Source: Nageia nagi (taxonomy: Eukaryota; Pinophyta). From it: a stretch of 64,000 bases of DNA. Made by a program: the position numbers and the translations under genes. Below the pieces are notes generated by a model that ran no database searches, was not told where the DNA came from, and saw only the letters and a list, made by a program, of their open reading frames with translations. Shown here piece after piece: positions 1 through 12,348 of the stretch (within the stretch, counting starts at the first letter, position 1; each line of letters starts with the position of its first letter). The DNA lies in NCBI GenBank assembly GCA_050084985.1, contig JBITNC010000001.1, positions 82,398,001 to 82,462,000 on the forward strand, in the 5' to 3' direction.

Positions 1-700
1 GCACTCTCTATCATATGGAGCACGATCTAGTTTGTAGTCTCTTCTCCATAGACTCTTTTTCTACATATTTTATCTACACAACAGGCTAGACACTCCTCAA
101 AAGAGTGTTGGGTGATGTTCAAAAGATACTATTCTTCCTTATATGAAACTTCACATAACCAACCATGGCACAATCATTATCATGCATTCAAGACTCAAAC
201 AAAAAGTGATTTTAAATGTGAAACAAATAGACTTCAATCTACAATATTTGAGCTTTGGATGTCTATTTTCTTCATTGTATTTAAAGTAAATTTAAATATT
301 TGATTTTTTCAAGGCTAGCTTTTTTTTCATTATTTGAAAACCTAGTTTCTTAGTTTTCTTCCCATAATGGTTGTGATTATTTTCTAGGGTGTTGGGAACT
401 CCTTACAGAGTTTAGTCTTCTTATGTTTCCAACACATCAACCATCCCAAGAAGGGCCAGGTTGAATGCAAGTGAGCACATATGATATGCAACTCCTTTAT
501 TTTTCTTCTTCAATCATCCCTAGGTCAAATTTGGAGCAGGATAAAAATAATGGATCTTCTCAAATTTCTTATCACACTTCTATAATCATCCCAAGCAAGG
601 GTAGATTTAGAGAGGAAATAAATTCTTCCTACTTTGATATTTGAAATGAGAGAGATAAGCATTACAACCAAGAAATGTTGATATTAAATAAACTAATACT

Positions 701-734
701 TTAATAATGTTAAAATAATATTTAACATTATTAA
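701..734. repeat. 14-bp perfect inverted repeat (hairpin)
   Basis: The arms TTAATAATGTTAAA (701-714) and TTTAACATTATTAA (721-734) are exact reverse complements with a 6-nt spacer. In DNA this AT-rich such palindromes can arise by chance. It could be the centre of a decayed foldback element, but no terminal repeats or target duplication are visible around it. Confidence 0.6.
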
Positions 735-3620
735 TAATTATTTAATGTTATATACCTAATATATAATGTATTATTTATTCTAACACTTATGTTTTCGCAT
801 GCTAGTTAAGGTTACATAGTATGACTTTATCTTTGACAATTCCATCTACTTAAAAATTTATAAAGTCTTCTCATAAAACCCATTTTATACATACCTTGTG
901 GTCACTATAATACATGAGAATACATTTTGATGAATACTAGATCACATATGATTCAATAAATCTTATTCGTACATACTTTATGACCATTGTGTTCATCATA
1001 CATTATTCATGGCTTTTGTAATATTATTAGTACTACATTTTTAAATTATGCATTACATTTCTTTTTCTTTCTAAAGCATACAATCTCATCAATTACCCAT
1101 TGGAATGACCATCTCTACATTGAATATCATTATCACATAATTTATTAATCTGAATGATATGATAATTAAACTTCTCTATACACTCTTCACATATCTTCAA
1201 TGTTCAATGCGTTGTATCCCATACAATGAATGAGATCCTTCATTCATATAATGTAACATACTCAAATTTAACTCCTCCATGTATAAGTTTTGTAAGATGG
1301 ACTTATATGTCTATTACATAAATTTGATAGATACTTATAAAGATTTTTTACTATATGATTAAGCTAGGCATCCTTGATACATGACCTATAAGTGTTGCTT
1401 CATATCTATAAGTGATCATTTTTTGTTACTCATGATTTATCAAACAATATGCGTGCCTATTCTATGGTTTCATGTTTTGCATCTATGTTTGTTAAAGCAC
1501 TCACAACCATAATATTCAATAAAAAACCTTTTTCAACTTTTATTTGATAGATGTTTATACTTTTTTCTATGACTTCAGCCATGACACACATACTTGTGAT
1601 TATTGCATTCCTTAACACTACCTTTTGATGAGGCATTTTGTCAAATAATTATAGTTGTCTTTTGCATATTCTACCACATTCACATAACCATAATAACCAA
1701 TGAGAAAATATTTTCAAATACTCATTAATGAGTGTTATACCTTCTTTTATCAAATAATTAGTTACCATTAAAACATATTTTTTGTGTTCATATTTTGTAA
1801 TTATTACAACCCATAAGGTAATATTTCAATGGTACCACAAGTCATTTTAAAAATTTTATTTGTGAATATCCTACAAATATTGGATTTTATGACATTATGT
1901 ATCTCCTAATGAAACTCTCTTATATAATATATTAGAAGGATATTGACAAAGATTGTAGATTCCAAAAATTGTATTTATTTAAAAATATTTATGGTATTAT
2001 CAACAAATCTATTTTTTTCATATCTATTTGTCATTGTATACCATGTGATTATTTTTTACTACATTTATTTGTAAAATGAAACTCGCATCCTTTGCATATT
2101 ATTCAACTTTAATTCATGTCTAATAGATCATTTACGACCATAACAATTGAGAAATATCCACTTTCAAATAGCCTTTGATATATGTTTAAACTCAATTAAT
2201 TGTAAATCCATTTGTTTGGTATATATTTTATTCTTGAATCCCATATCTTTTATAGCATTAATTATGATCTTTGATACTATAAAGCTTTTTAAAATATTTA
2301 AAGTTATCAATGATATGGAATTCAAGAACAAACAAAGATTTGATAGTTTTATAATTTTTTCAATCGAATATAGGTAAGAAGCAAAGTAAAGATTCAAAGA
2401 CTTAAAACATATTTAACATTACAAATGAAATAATCAAGAATAACAGAGAAGAAGAAATAAATTGTTAAGGCCAAGGTATAAGAAATTGAATAACAAAAGC
2501 TTCTTGCATTAAGGTTGAAAGATAAGTGTGAGTGCTTAAGTGAGAGTTTGGCCAAGAAAAGAGAAGCATCGTCCCACCTCTCAATTGGATCCAAACCACC
2601 AATAAATACTTAATATCCTTTTTATTGGCAAGGATAAACATAATTTCATGATATGAAACTACGAGTTATGTAAGAGATTCAAGCATTCATTTCTAGTTTT
2701 TAATACCATTTGGTTTTAGTAAAATGATGGAAGAAATAATTATGGAGTAATTTATATAAAAGTTTAGGAAAAAATATCATGAATTTTAGGTTTATTGCTA
2801 GTTATTGTTTGGAGGTTTTAACAAACATCATCATATTATGCTTGATTTGGTCTTAGAATTTTATTTTAATGATTTATTTTCATTAGAAGGGTATGAGTGA
2901 TTGTGGTAAATTTTCCTTGGAAGTGTTCTTGTTTTTCTTAGAATATTTATGCATTATTCAATATTTTTCTTTCTATGAGAAATAATCATTCAAATACTTA
3001 ATTGATCTATATTTACTTATGGATAAACTTTGGTATGTCCTACATTCCAATGGGTTTAAAAGGATGTTAAAAGATATATATTTATATATTTATTTGTATA
3101 TATAATTTTAAAAAACTTAGAAATATTAATATCACCTCAACATCTCACAAAGTTGGTTATGTTATTTTGATGACTAGTCGCTTATCCTATAAGATCTTAT
3201 GCCATCCCATCTCCTTTGGACTCGACATTCTTAAGTTCCCTATATTCAATGGAGAAGATATTACTCCACACATTTGTATCTTCCAAACATCATATAGCTC
3301 CTTTATTCATGACTAATTACTATATGCCAAAATTTTCCCTTTAATAGTCATTGAATATGTCCTTGAATATTTTACAAGTGACCTAATTTTATTTAAACTT
3401 TTAAAACCTTAGTGAAAATTATTGTATACCACTTCAAAATCAATATCAAAGGTAGATTTGGTATACTTATTTATATGTTATTGAATAAAAAATTACTAAA
3501 TATCATTTAAAGGTCTAAGGAAACTATGATTCAATTATCAAATAGATTAATGGAGTATTATATTTAAAAATATTTTACATAAATCTTTTGAATACATTAT
3601 GCAAACATTTTAAGTTTGGT

Positions 3621-3678
3621 AAAATAAGATCTTTTATGATGTATATAATAAAATAAGATCTTTTATGATGTATATAAT
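3621..3678. repeat. 29-bp perfect tandem duplication
   Basis: A 29-bp unit starting AAAATAAGATC and ending TATATAAT occurs twice head to tail with no mismatch (3621-3649 and 3650-3678). Perfect identity points to a recent replication-slippage event. Confidence 0.85.
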
Positions 3679-4338
3679 AACACTTATCAATAAGATAAAG
3701 TTTTGATTTTAAGAACTCTAATTTTAAGAATAATGATTTAAAAATAATAATAATGGTGTTTTTTCATGATCCATATAAAATTACCTTCAATGGTTTCTTT
3801 ATTCAAAAGAAAAAATACAATTGCCTCAACCACCCAATGACACCTTAGAACAACTCCTTGGAAATGAGTCTCATAATAGGTTTTGATATGAGATAACATC
3901 GTTGAAGGTTGTAATCTTATTATGAGGATTAAACATGCTTCACATTTATAGCCATGAGAATACTATTGCATACTTATTTTCCAAATAAGCATGTAATAGT
4001 ATTTTCCTTGATATGCATGTGAAGTCATCTTCTAGCACCAAACAAAGGTTAAGAGATAAGGATCTAGGTCTAGGTCATTAAAGAAGAGTCACTATAAAGG
4101 CTACATATCCCTATGAATATATTTAAGCAAAATGACTAGATAGAACAATCATCTTTAGCTTGAAGATTTCATGAGCAATGATAAGGATATGCAAGGAATG
4201 GTGGAATTATACTCATCGACACAAAGAGTTTAATAATAGAAATTAGAGATAAGTGTCCCACTAAGTGTACTAAAAGAAATGTTGATCATGGATTTGACAC
4301 CTAATGAATAAAATAATTATGCTTGTATGTGTGAATTC

Positions 4339-4841
4339 TGTTAGAATTTTTAATGAAATATTGTGAATATCTAAACTCCTTGTAAGTTCAATTAATCACT
4401 TAAAGGATATGTAGATACCTTAAGGGATTAATTGAATTCTTTATTATGTGTGGACTTTGACCTAACCATGGGGTTAGTTGGTAGGTTAAAGTTAGGTCAC
4501 ACATTTATTGTAGCCCTAACCTTACCCTTGGGTTAAAGGGAGGTTAGGGAGGTGCTCTCAAGCTATAAATAGAGGGCCTCTCCTCTTGTAAACACATCTA
4601 AGTTTTGGAGTAAGATTACTCTACTAGGTTGTGTAGGAGAGAGCAAGAGAATAGTTGTAAGAGAGGCATAGATTGAGAATAGAGAACTAATTATGGATGT
4701 ACTCCCAAGGAGGGAGGAACCACATTATATTGGTGTCATATTGTGTGAATGTGTTAGTAGCTTGTAGGTGTTGCATGTTGAATGTGATTGAGCTTTCTAT
4801 AGTCTTGGACCTTGGGAATTAGAGTAGTGCTAATTCTCTCA
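4339..4841 (+). repeat. 5' LTR of element A
   Basis: Starts TGTTAGAATTT and ends CTCTCA, matching 13263-13766. A clear TATA box (TATAAATAG, 4564-4572) marks the promoter, so U3 covers roughly the first 250 bp and R begins near 4590-4600. Just upstream, CCCTAACCT (4514-4522) and AGGTTAGGG (4541-4549) form a perfect 9-bp inverted repeat resembling plant telomere-type motifs. The primer-binding site follows two bases after the LTR. Confidence 0.93.
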
Positions 4842-4941
4842 ATTGGTATCTACAGCTTGGTGCGGAAGCTCTTCTTCTACATTTTGGAGGTTCTTCATCC
4901 TTCTCAAATTTGGAGATCTTAATCCTAATCTTCATTGTGAG

Positions 4942-7900
4942 GTAAAAGGTTTGCAAAGGTATAACCTTCTATCCTTCTTTAACTAAGTTCATTATGATAC
5001 TAATTTTTTGTATGATTATGCTAGCTCAATGTCTTAGCAAAAATAACTTCAAATACCATAATATATTTTTGCTACTCTCTTCTTACTAACAATATTTTAT
5101 GTTAGTAATCTATTTTTAATGTACAAAGAAAATGCCTTTTTTTTGTGAGCAAAAATATATTATGATAGCATCTTATTGAATTTTTTTTTACAATAGTATT
5201 TTGTGAAAAATATCAAAAAAGGAGGAAGGTGCAATTTTTTACATATGTTATTGTTGAAATAAAGTAGAGGACTTTATTTACAAGCTTTAAAATATTTACA
5301 ATATATTTTTCAAAAATTATAAATTTTTGGGGGACAAATTAATAAAGCTTACAAAATAGAATTAAAATTTTATTTGACAAAATACCACATCGGTGGTCTT
5401 CGACCTCCCCGTTGTGTGTAGCCTCCTCCCTCACGACTACCTCCTCTCAACTGACAGCCTCCAGATCGCAGCCCGCCTGCCTCTACCTCCTCCCGCACAT
5501 GTAAGGTCTAAAAATTATTTGACATGGTGCATGCTGCAGACAAGTTTCATGGAATGCAATGATTGTAGGAAATGCACAAAATAGATACGTTGAAAGGGAT
5601 TACAAATGATATAGCAACCCTTCACGATCCTTCTCCCACTCTCGCTCCCTCTCCTGCTCCAGCCTGGCATGCAGCTCATCCTCGTTGCCACTTGATACCA
5701 CCATAGCCCTCTGCACACACCTTCTCACTATTTGCATGCTATCGTAGGGAAGGGGCACTCCAATGATTGGCTGTAGTCAGATTGTTAGAGTCAGATTGTT
5801 GGTTCCACTGTTGTATGCCCTTGCTGCTCTCATACCCCTATTTTCTCGATAGAGTGTGACTGTGGCAATGAATTTCTATAGAAACGGCTGTCTCGACCAT
5901 GGAGAAAGATCGCACTATGCCAGAGAACTATGTTGCATCTCCACATAGATACTTGTTCTTTGTTTGGTGGCAAATCTCGTACTGAGAGTAATTTTTGACC
6001 AGACTTAGAGGGAATCCAGATTCACTAGTGGATATTGTTGGTCTCAACAGCATGGGCAGGTAGCAGACTTCTACAACTAGAAGATGTTTCTTGATCACTT
6101 TTGAACCCACTTTCGATTTTAGAACATGAAATTTCACCTCCAAAATTGTTCACACCACATGAAATACTTGACGTAGAAGCTTCTTTTTCTTTATGAGCTT
6201 TATGAATGTGAAGCCAAGGAATGGCTCTCCCCTCGTGAATGCCACTAAATGCACGTAGAACTGAGATTGTATTCTTCGAGACATGAAACTGTATATGGTT
6301 TGTTGGACTAGGTTTCCAGGGCTAAAAATTTCTTGTTCCCCAAAATTCCATAATCCCTACAGAAGGCACTGCCTTTATAGGTGTTGTAGTGATGAAAGGC
6401 ATTTCTTAATCACTTCTGGACATTCCAAGATAAGGAGGGCAACGATGGGAACACTTACATTTTTTTTCATTCCATGCCTTCAGAATATTCTACATTCACT
6501 TTTCATGGATTATTAGGATTGCTGGCATTGCACAGAGTCTTTTATTATATTGTCTATGCACGTTTCTAACTAGCTTGTCATTGAGTGCAATTGCAACCAA
6601 TGGAGCCATGAAGGGTGGCGGTCCTTATTCTTTTGATCAGTCGAGCATTAGATTGTGCTTTTTTTCTCTCCTTGCGATGGCGGTCTCCCTACCGTAGCCC
6701 CCCACCTCAATGTCCATTCTTTCTCTTACATCTTCTCCCTCTTCTCTTGCGCTAGCCTCTTGCGCAAGCCTCCTCTTCCTCCTTCACCATCACCTCCATT
6801 GCTGACCTTGAACTCTCTCCACAGGCTGTTCTCTAAATGCCTTCATGCAGGTCCTCCTCCTTCCCACGGTCAAGGTTGATGGCTGCCAACTCCTTGCCAG
6901 TCTTCTTAGTCACTTTAATGCACTTAAATGCATTAAATTTATTTAGTTGACTACTTGCATTTTTGCTCTCCCAAAAGCAACGTATGCTTTTCTTGGTAGA
7001 AGAAAAAGGGGGGGTCATATTTTAAAATTACAAAGCATTTAATTGTTTATTGACTTAGAGGATTTTTTAGTGCTTAAGGTAGGAGAAGCATTAAAGTGCA
7101 TGAAGTAGGGGTATGGGTCTCCTCTTTCTCCATTTAATTCTTCGAGACTTGGTAAGTGGTGAATACTTTTTTAAAAAAAACTTAGCATATTTTTAAAAAT
7201 GCTTAGAATATTTTAATATTGCATGTTTAAATTACTAAGGTGCACATGCAATTTTTTAATGCTAACCTCTTAGCATTTTTTTCTAAGCATAGTAATTTAG
7301 CCTAAGCATGCTATTTTTTTAAGTAAATAAGGGAAAATTTTTACTTAAAATGCATACTTATAAGACAAGTCTTAGCATACAATTTTTTTTAAGGGATAAA
7401 ACTTTAAGTGAAAAGGGGGGAATTGGTATAATTTTTACTTAATTTTTATCTAGATCTTGCATGCTAGACTTATGATGCATGTATCTTTATCTTGTTTGAA
7501 GAATAAAACATGCTTAGGACTTAAATTTTTAAGTTAAATAATGCATGATGCATGATTACTTAATTTTTTTTTAAGTCATGGAATAATGCATGTTATGAAT
7601 TAAATACTAAGTAGGACTTAGGTCTTTTATTTAATTCATTAAGTGCTTGAATATATTGAGCAAAATATACAAAATGTAAAAGTCCTTTAGGGGTTAGTAC
7701 AAAACCCATTGGATTTTTTTTTTTCAAGCTCATGTGGATGATGCAATTTTACTTTACTTTATATTTTTGCACAATTTACTTATACTTGCAAAAATGCAAA
7801 TATTGAAAAGTAACCCCTAAAATGAACACATCCGCACGTATTCTTCCACAACATGACTTGTTTGGGGAGCCACAAGGTGAGGACAGGGCAGACTGGAGCC

Positions 7901-8375
7901 CTTTTAGTCCAAAGAACCGAGTGGTGGTAAGTCCGTCTTAATTGCCTCTAAGACCTCTCTTGGATTGGACATAACTCTATTAGGTGGACAGGCATGTGTG
8001 TAGTGATACCACATGTCCGCACGTCCATTCAGGGATTATCCTGATAAACTAGGAGGAAAACTGAAAACCTTAATCAAGATAATTAAAATGGCTGGTCCAA
8101 GATACATCGAATCCTTGGAAAATAGTTGGTACTTCTCCTTATGAGAGTATATTACTGACCAAGGTGAACTGGTTGAGGACTGATAGTACCTGGGCTCCAC
8201 CTTGCGGGCATCTAGGTGAAGGCCTAATTCTACACAAGAAAACAACCCCAACTTTATTCCTCTACAGATCGTGGTTATAAGTTTGCACATGTGGGACATC
8301 TTTACTTATGTTTGATTTGTATAGATGGAAACTTGTAAAATTTGCATTCTTATTGCATATTTATTTTTTGTACAG
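4942..8375 (+). other. Long leader of element A, probable spliced leader intron
   Basis: About 3.4 kb lies between the primer-binding site and gag, far more than a usual Copia leader. It begins with a consensus donor (GAG before GTAAA, GT at 4942) and ends with a pyrimidine-rich tract and ACAG (8375), 3 nt before the gag ATG. The same donor and acceptor placement occurs in B, C and D. The interior has a GC-richer segment (about 5390-7015) with a PPR gene fragment, an AT-rich part with many TGCATG words, and a block of about 480 bp (about 7825-8310) well conserved in all four copies. Splicing is inferred, not shown. Confidence 0.6.
5544..5609 (+). pseudogene. Captured PPR-motif fragment in leader of element A
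   Basis: Read in one frame, this gives VSWNAMIVGNAQN and then a further nine residues to a TGA. VSWNAMI-G-A-N is the hallmark start of a PLS-class pentatricopeptide repeat of plant organellar RNA-editing or processing proteins. The nucleotides align with the clearer PPR fragment in element D (42437 on) and share downstream words with it, so both seem to descend from one captured host sequence. It is a fragment with no start and cannot make a functional PPR protein. The surrounding 5390-7015 is probably also captured DNA but I cannot assign it. Confidence 0.55.
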
Positions 8376-8378
8376 ATA

Positions 8379-11300
8379 ATGGTTGAAACCTTCATACCCA
8401 AGCACATACTCGACGGTTCCAACTACAGCATATGGGAACCTCGTATGAGAGCTGAGTTACAGGCAAGGAAACTGTGGCAGATAGTAAATGAAGATCTAGT
8501 TGCTCCTACAGATGAGAAGGCCCTTGAAATTTACAACTCAAAGAATGAGTTAGCAACCTCAATGATCTATCATGTAGTTTTAGATGACATCCTTCTCATG
8601 ATTTCTTCCTCGACATTAGCAAAAGAAGCTTGGGACAGACTAAAGAAAATTTACCTTGGGTCCAAATTTTCAAGAAGGTTCACCATTCTACAAAAGTTGT
8701 TGCAGTATCGTCAAGGAGAAGATGAAAGTGCCTCAATCTACTTGAACAAAATCATTGACCTCAGGACACAACTGGTTGGCTGTGGGTGCAATTGGATCAA
8801 TGATGAGTTCATGGTCTTCATTATTCTTCAAAGCCTCTCTACAAAGTTCAGTAACTTTGTCACAGTTATGGAGACTAGGCTCGATGATGAAGAAGATGTT
8901 ATCTCCCTTGACAATCTTTCTAGACTCCTTCTGAAGCATGAGGAAACTTTGAATAAGAAAATGTTGAACATTTCTCCAAAGGATAATAGCATTGCTCTAG
9001 GAGCAACCAAAACTCCTTTCAAGAAGACATTCAAACATTATAAATTCAAAGACAACAAATCCTCATCTACCATCAGGAAGCACAGCAACTTCAAGCAAAG
9101 GAATGACAAAGCTGGATCAAGCAAACCAACACCGCAGGAAAAGTTTGATGGGAATTGTAACTTTTGTGGCATCTTTGGGCACAAAGAGTATGATTGTCAC
9201 AAAAAGAAATTTGCTCAAAAAGATAAGGGAAATGCAAATGTGAGAAATTTCAATAATAAAAAGAAGAACAAGCATGTTGCTTCTGTTGCCTACTACTCAA
9301 TGACTCAAACTATTTCAAATGATTGGATTCTTGATTCAGGATGCACTAATCACATGTGTTATGAAAAGAATAAGTTTGAAAATTTTCATAAGTACAACAA
9401 GGATACAGTTGTGATAGGTGATAATACAGTCCTTGATGTTCAAGGAATAGGGAATGTGAAGATTCATGGAAAGGTGCTTGATAATGTCTTTTATGTGCCT
9501 AAGCTAAGGATGAATCTTATCTCTGTAATTCAGATTACAAGGACAGGATGCTCATTTGAGTTTACCTCACACTCCTGTGTGTGTTAAGAAAGGACTTACC
9601 ACTTTGATGAAAGGATCAGTAAAGAATGACCTTTATATTGTGGATCAAGTACCTTCAAAGATTTGTCTTGCTACAAATGTGTGTTCAAAAGGTAATCTTT
9701 GGCATCAACGATTAGGGCACCATAACCACAAGAGTATTCAAGATATGAAAAATCAAGAACTTGTGGAAGGTTTACCTAATATCTCACCCACAATTGGTCT
9801 TTGTGAAAGGTGCATTCTTGGAAAGATGAATAGGCAAAAGTTTGAAAAGGATAAGGCAACTCGGCTACTCGTCCTCTTCAGCTTGTGCATTCAGATTTGA
9901 TGGGTCCATTTCAGACTAAGTCTCTAGGGGGAGCTTCTTATGTTCTAACCTTCATTGATGACTTCAGTAGGATGACATTTGGTTATCTACTTGAGCACAA
10001 GGATCAAACTTTTGATCGATTTAAAGACTTCAAGGCACTTGTTGAAAATCAAATTGATTTTAAGATCAAAATGCTGAGATCTGATAATGGGGGTGAATAT
10101 AATAGCAATGAGTTTAACGATTATTATGTTAAACATGGGATCAAGCGGCAATTCACAATCCCATACACCCCTCAGCAAAATGGAGTTGCTGAAAGAAAGA
10201 ATCGCACCATTATGGAAATGGCAAGATGCATGTTGGGTAACCTTCCTAGTTTCTTATGGGGAGAAGCTATTCACACTACTATTCACACCCTAAATAGGTG
10301 TCCTACTAAAGTAGTTGAAGGAAAAACTTCGTATGAAGCATGGACAGGAAAGAAACCTAACATCTCACACTTCAAGGTCTTTAGATGTGATGCATTTGCC
10401 TTCATTACCTCAGAGAAAAGAAAGAAGCTAGACAAAAGATCAAAAAAATGCATCTTTGTGGGGTATGATAATCAGCATAGAGGTTACAGGCTCTACTCCT
10501 CATCCCATAAAACAGTCTTTGTTTCTAGGGATGTTAAGTTCAATGAACTTCCTGAGGATACGACCTCTCATGCTGAGGTGTCTGATTTAGAAGATTCTAT
10601 GCCTGCACCTAACTGGTTGGATGATCATGTAGGGAAGTCACCACAAGAGCAAAATTCTCCATCTCAGAGAATTACAAGAAGTATGACCTTGAATAAATCC
10701 TTATTTGCCAAAATTGATAATATGAATGAGCCATCAACATTCAAAGAAGCTTCCAAGCAAGAGTGTTGGATGGAAGCTATGAAAGTTGAGTATGAGGCAC
10801 TCATGAAAAATGAAACTTGGGATTTGGTTCCTTATCCCAATGAGAAAAATGTGATTGGAAATAAATGGATTTACAAGTTCAAGTACAATTCTGATGGAGA
10901 AGTTGAAAAATACAAAGCAAGGTTAGTGGCCAAAGGATTCGCTCAGAAATATGGTATTGATTATGAGGAAACCTTTGCTCCTGTGACCAAAATGCCTACT
11001 GTTAGGATAATCCTTGCTCTTTCTGTAGCTCAAGGATGGAAAGTTTTCCAACTTGATGTCAAGAGTGCATTTATCAATGGTGACTTGGATGTAGAAATCT
11101 ACATGAATCAACTAGAAGGATTTATTCTAGAAGGAAAAGAGTCTCTTGTGTGCAAGCTAAAGAAGTCTTTGTATGGACTTAAACAAGCACCTAGAGCATG
11201 GTACAAGAAAATTTCAAGATTCTTTGCAGATATTGGTTTTTCCAAGTGCTTCTCTGACTCAGATCTCTATGTACTCAATCAAGGAAAAGACATGGTCTTA

Positions 11301-12275
11301 ATTATCCTTTATGTGGATGATCTTCTCATAACAGGCAATAATATTGAAATCATCCAAGAGTGCATATCCAAACTGAAGGCAACATTTGAAATGACTGATC
11401 TAGGTCTATTGCATTACTATCTTGGAATGCAAGTATACCAACACAAAGATTGTACTTATCTTAGTCAATCTAAGTATATATCAGACATCTTGCAAAAGTT
11501 TGGAATGGAGGAGTGTAGATATGCTGCAATACCTATTTCTCCTGAAATCATTGTATCAATGAGCTCAGATTCTTAGTTGGCTGATGCTACAGCTTATAGG
11601 CAATTGATCGGTAGTCTTCTGTATCTAACTATCTCTCGTCCTGATATTGCCTTTGCAGTGAATCTGATGGCACGATTCATGCAAAAACCATATGTTGAAC
11701 ACCTCAATGCTATGAAGCAAATCTTGAGGTATGTGGCAGGGAAAAAGGATCTTACTCTTAAGTATTCCAAAGTGCTCTCAATTGTTCTCTTAGGGTTCTC
11801 AGATTCTAATTATGGGGGAGATAGAGATGATAGAAAATCAACCTCTGCATATGTGTTCAGCATTGGGTCAGGTGCTATCTCTTGGGCTTCCAAGAAGCAA
11901 CATACTGTGACTCTTTCTACCATCAAAGCCAAATATTGAGCCATTTTTGTTGCCACCCAAGAAGCTATTTGGCTAAGACATCTTCTGAACGAAATTGGGT
12001 ATAAGCAAAATGGCCCATCTCTTATTTCTTCAGATAATCAATCAGCTATCTCTTTGGCTAAGAATCCTGTGTTCCATCAGAGAACCAAACATGTGGAAAT
12101 CCAAGCCCATTTTATCAGGGAGAAGGTTCTAGATGACATCATACACTTGGAGTATTGTCCATCTATTGAAAACTCTGTTGATCTATTCACCAAGCCCCTT
12201 CCTAAAGCTCAATTCAGCAAGCTTAGGGATTCTCTCGGGTTGGTGAAGTTGCCCTCAAGGGGGAGTGAAGTTTGA
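8379..12275 (+). pseudogene. gag-pol of element A (disrupted Copia polyprotein)
   Basis: I place the start at the ATG of MVETFIPKHILDG because that N-terminus is shared by all copies; an upstream in-frame ATG at 8325 lies in the presumed intron. Domains in order: UBN2-type gag; CCHC zinc knuckle (CNFCGIFGHKEYDC, all ligands present); protease active site (DSGCTNHM); HHCC pre-integrase finger; integrase core (HSDLMGP, SDNGGEY, QQNGVAERKN); RVT_2 reverse transcriptase (YVDDLLITG); Ty1/copia RNase H. Breaks: +1 near 9575; -1 near 9865; TAG at 11574-11576 where relatives have CAG; TGA at 11937-11939 where relatives have CGA. The RNase H active-site Glu is also replaced (STIKAKY instead of the STTEAEY of element D). 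Confidence 0.93.
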
Positions 12276-12348
12276 ACCTTTGTTAATGATGACAACTTCA
12301 CCTCTAAGAGGCTCTTTTGTTGTTGTATAGCATGTGTTGATTATGATA

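Larger units (their letters stand above)
1..4333. other. AT-rich intergenic DNA, no gene recognised
   Basis: No open frame here is longer than about 80 codons and none resembles a known family. The stretch is strongly AT-rich, with scattered short repeats listed separately. It looks like old, mutated intergenic sequence. I see no LTR pair, RNA gene or convincing exon in it. Confidence 0.6.

Noticed and set aside
8036-8299. Antisense open frame in the pre-gag block of A (87 aa), similar to one in D (43883-44098, 71 aa)
   Set aside because: The same frame is closed by stops in C and B (for example at the site equivalent to the TAC-CAA in A). The similarity follows from the conserved nucleotide block, so a real antisense protein is unlikely.
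9987-10178. Numerous 60-70 codon minus-strand frames inside gag-pol of A, C and D
   Set aside because: They are shadows of the sense coding sequence and recur only because gag-pol is conserved.
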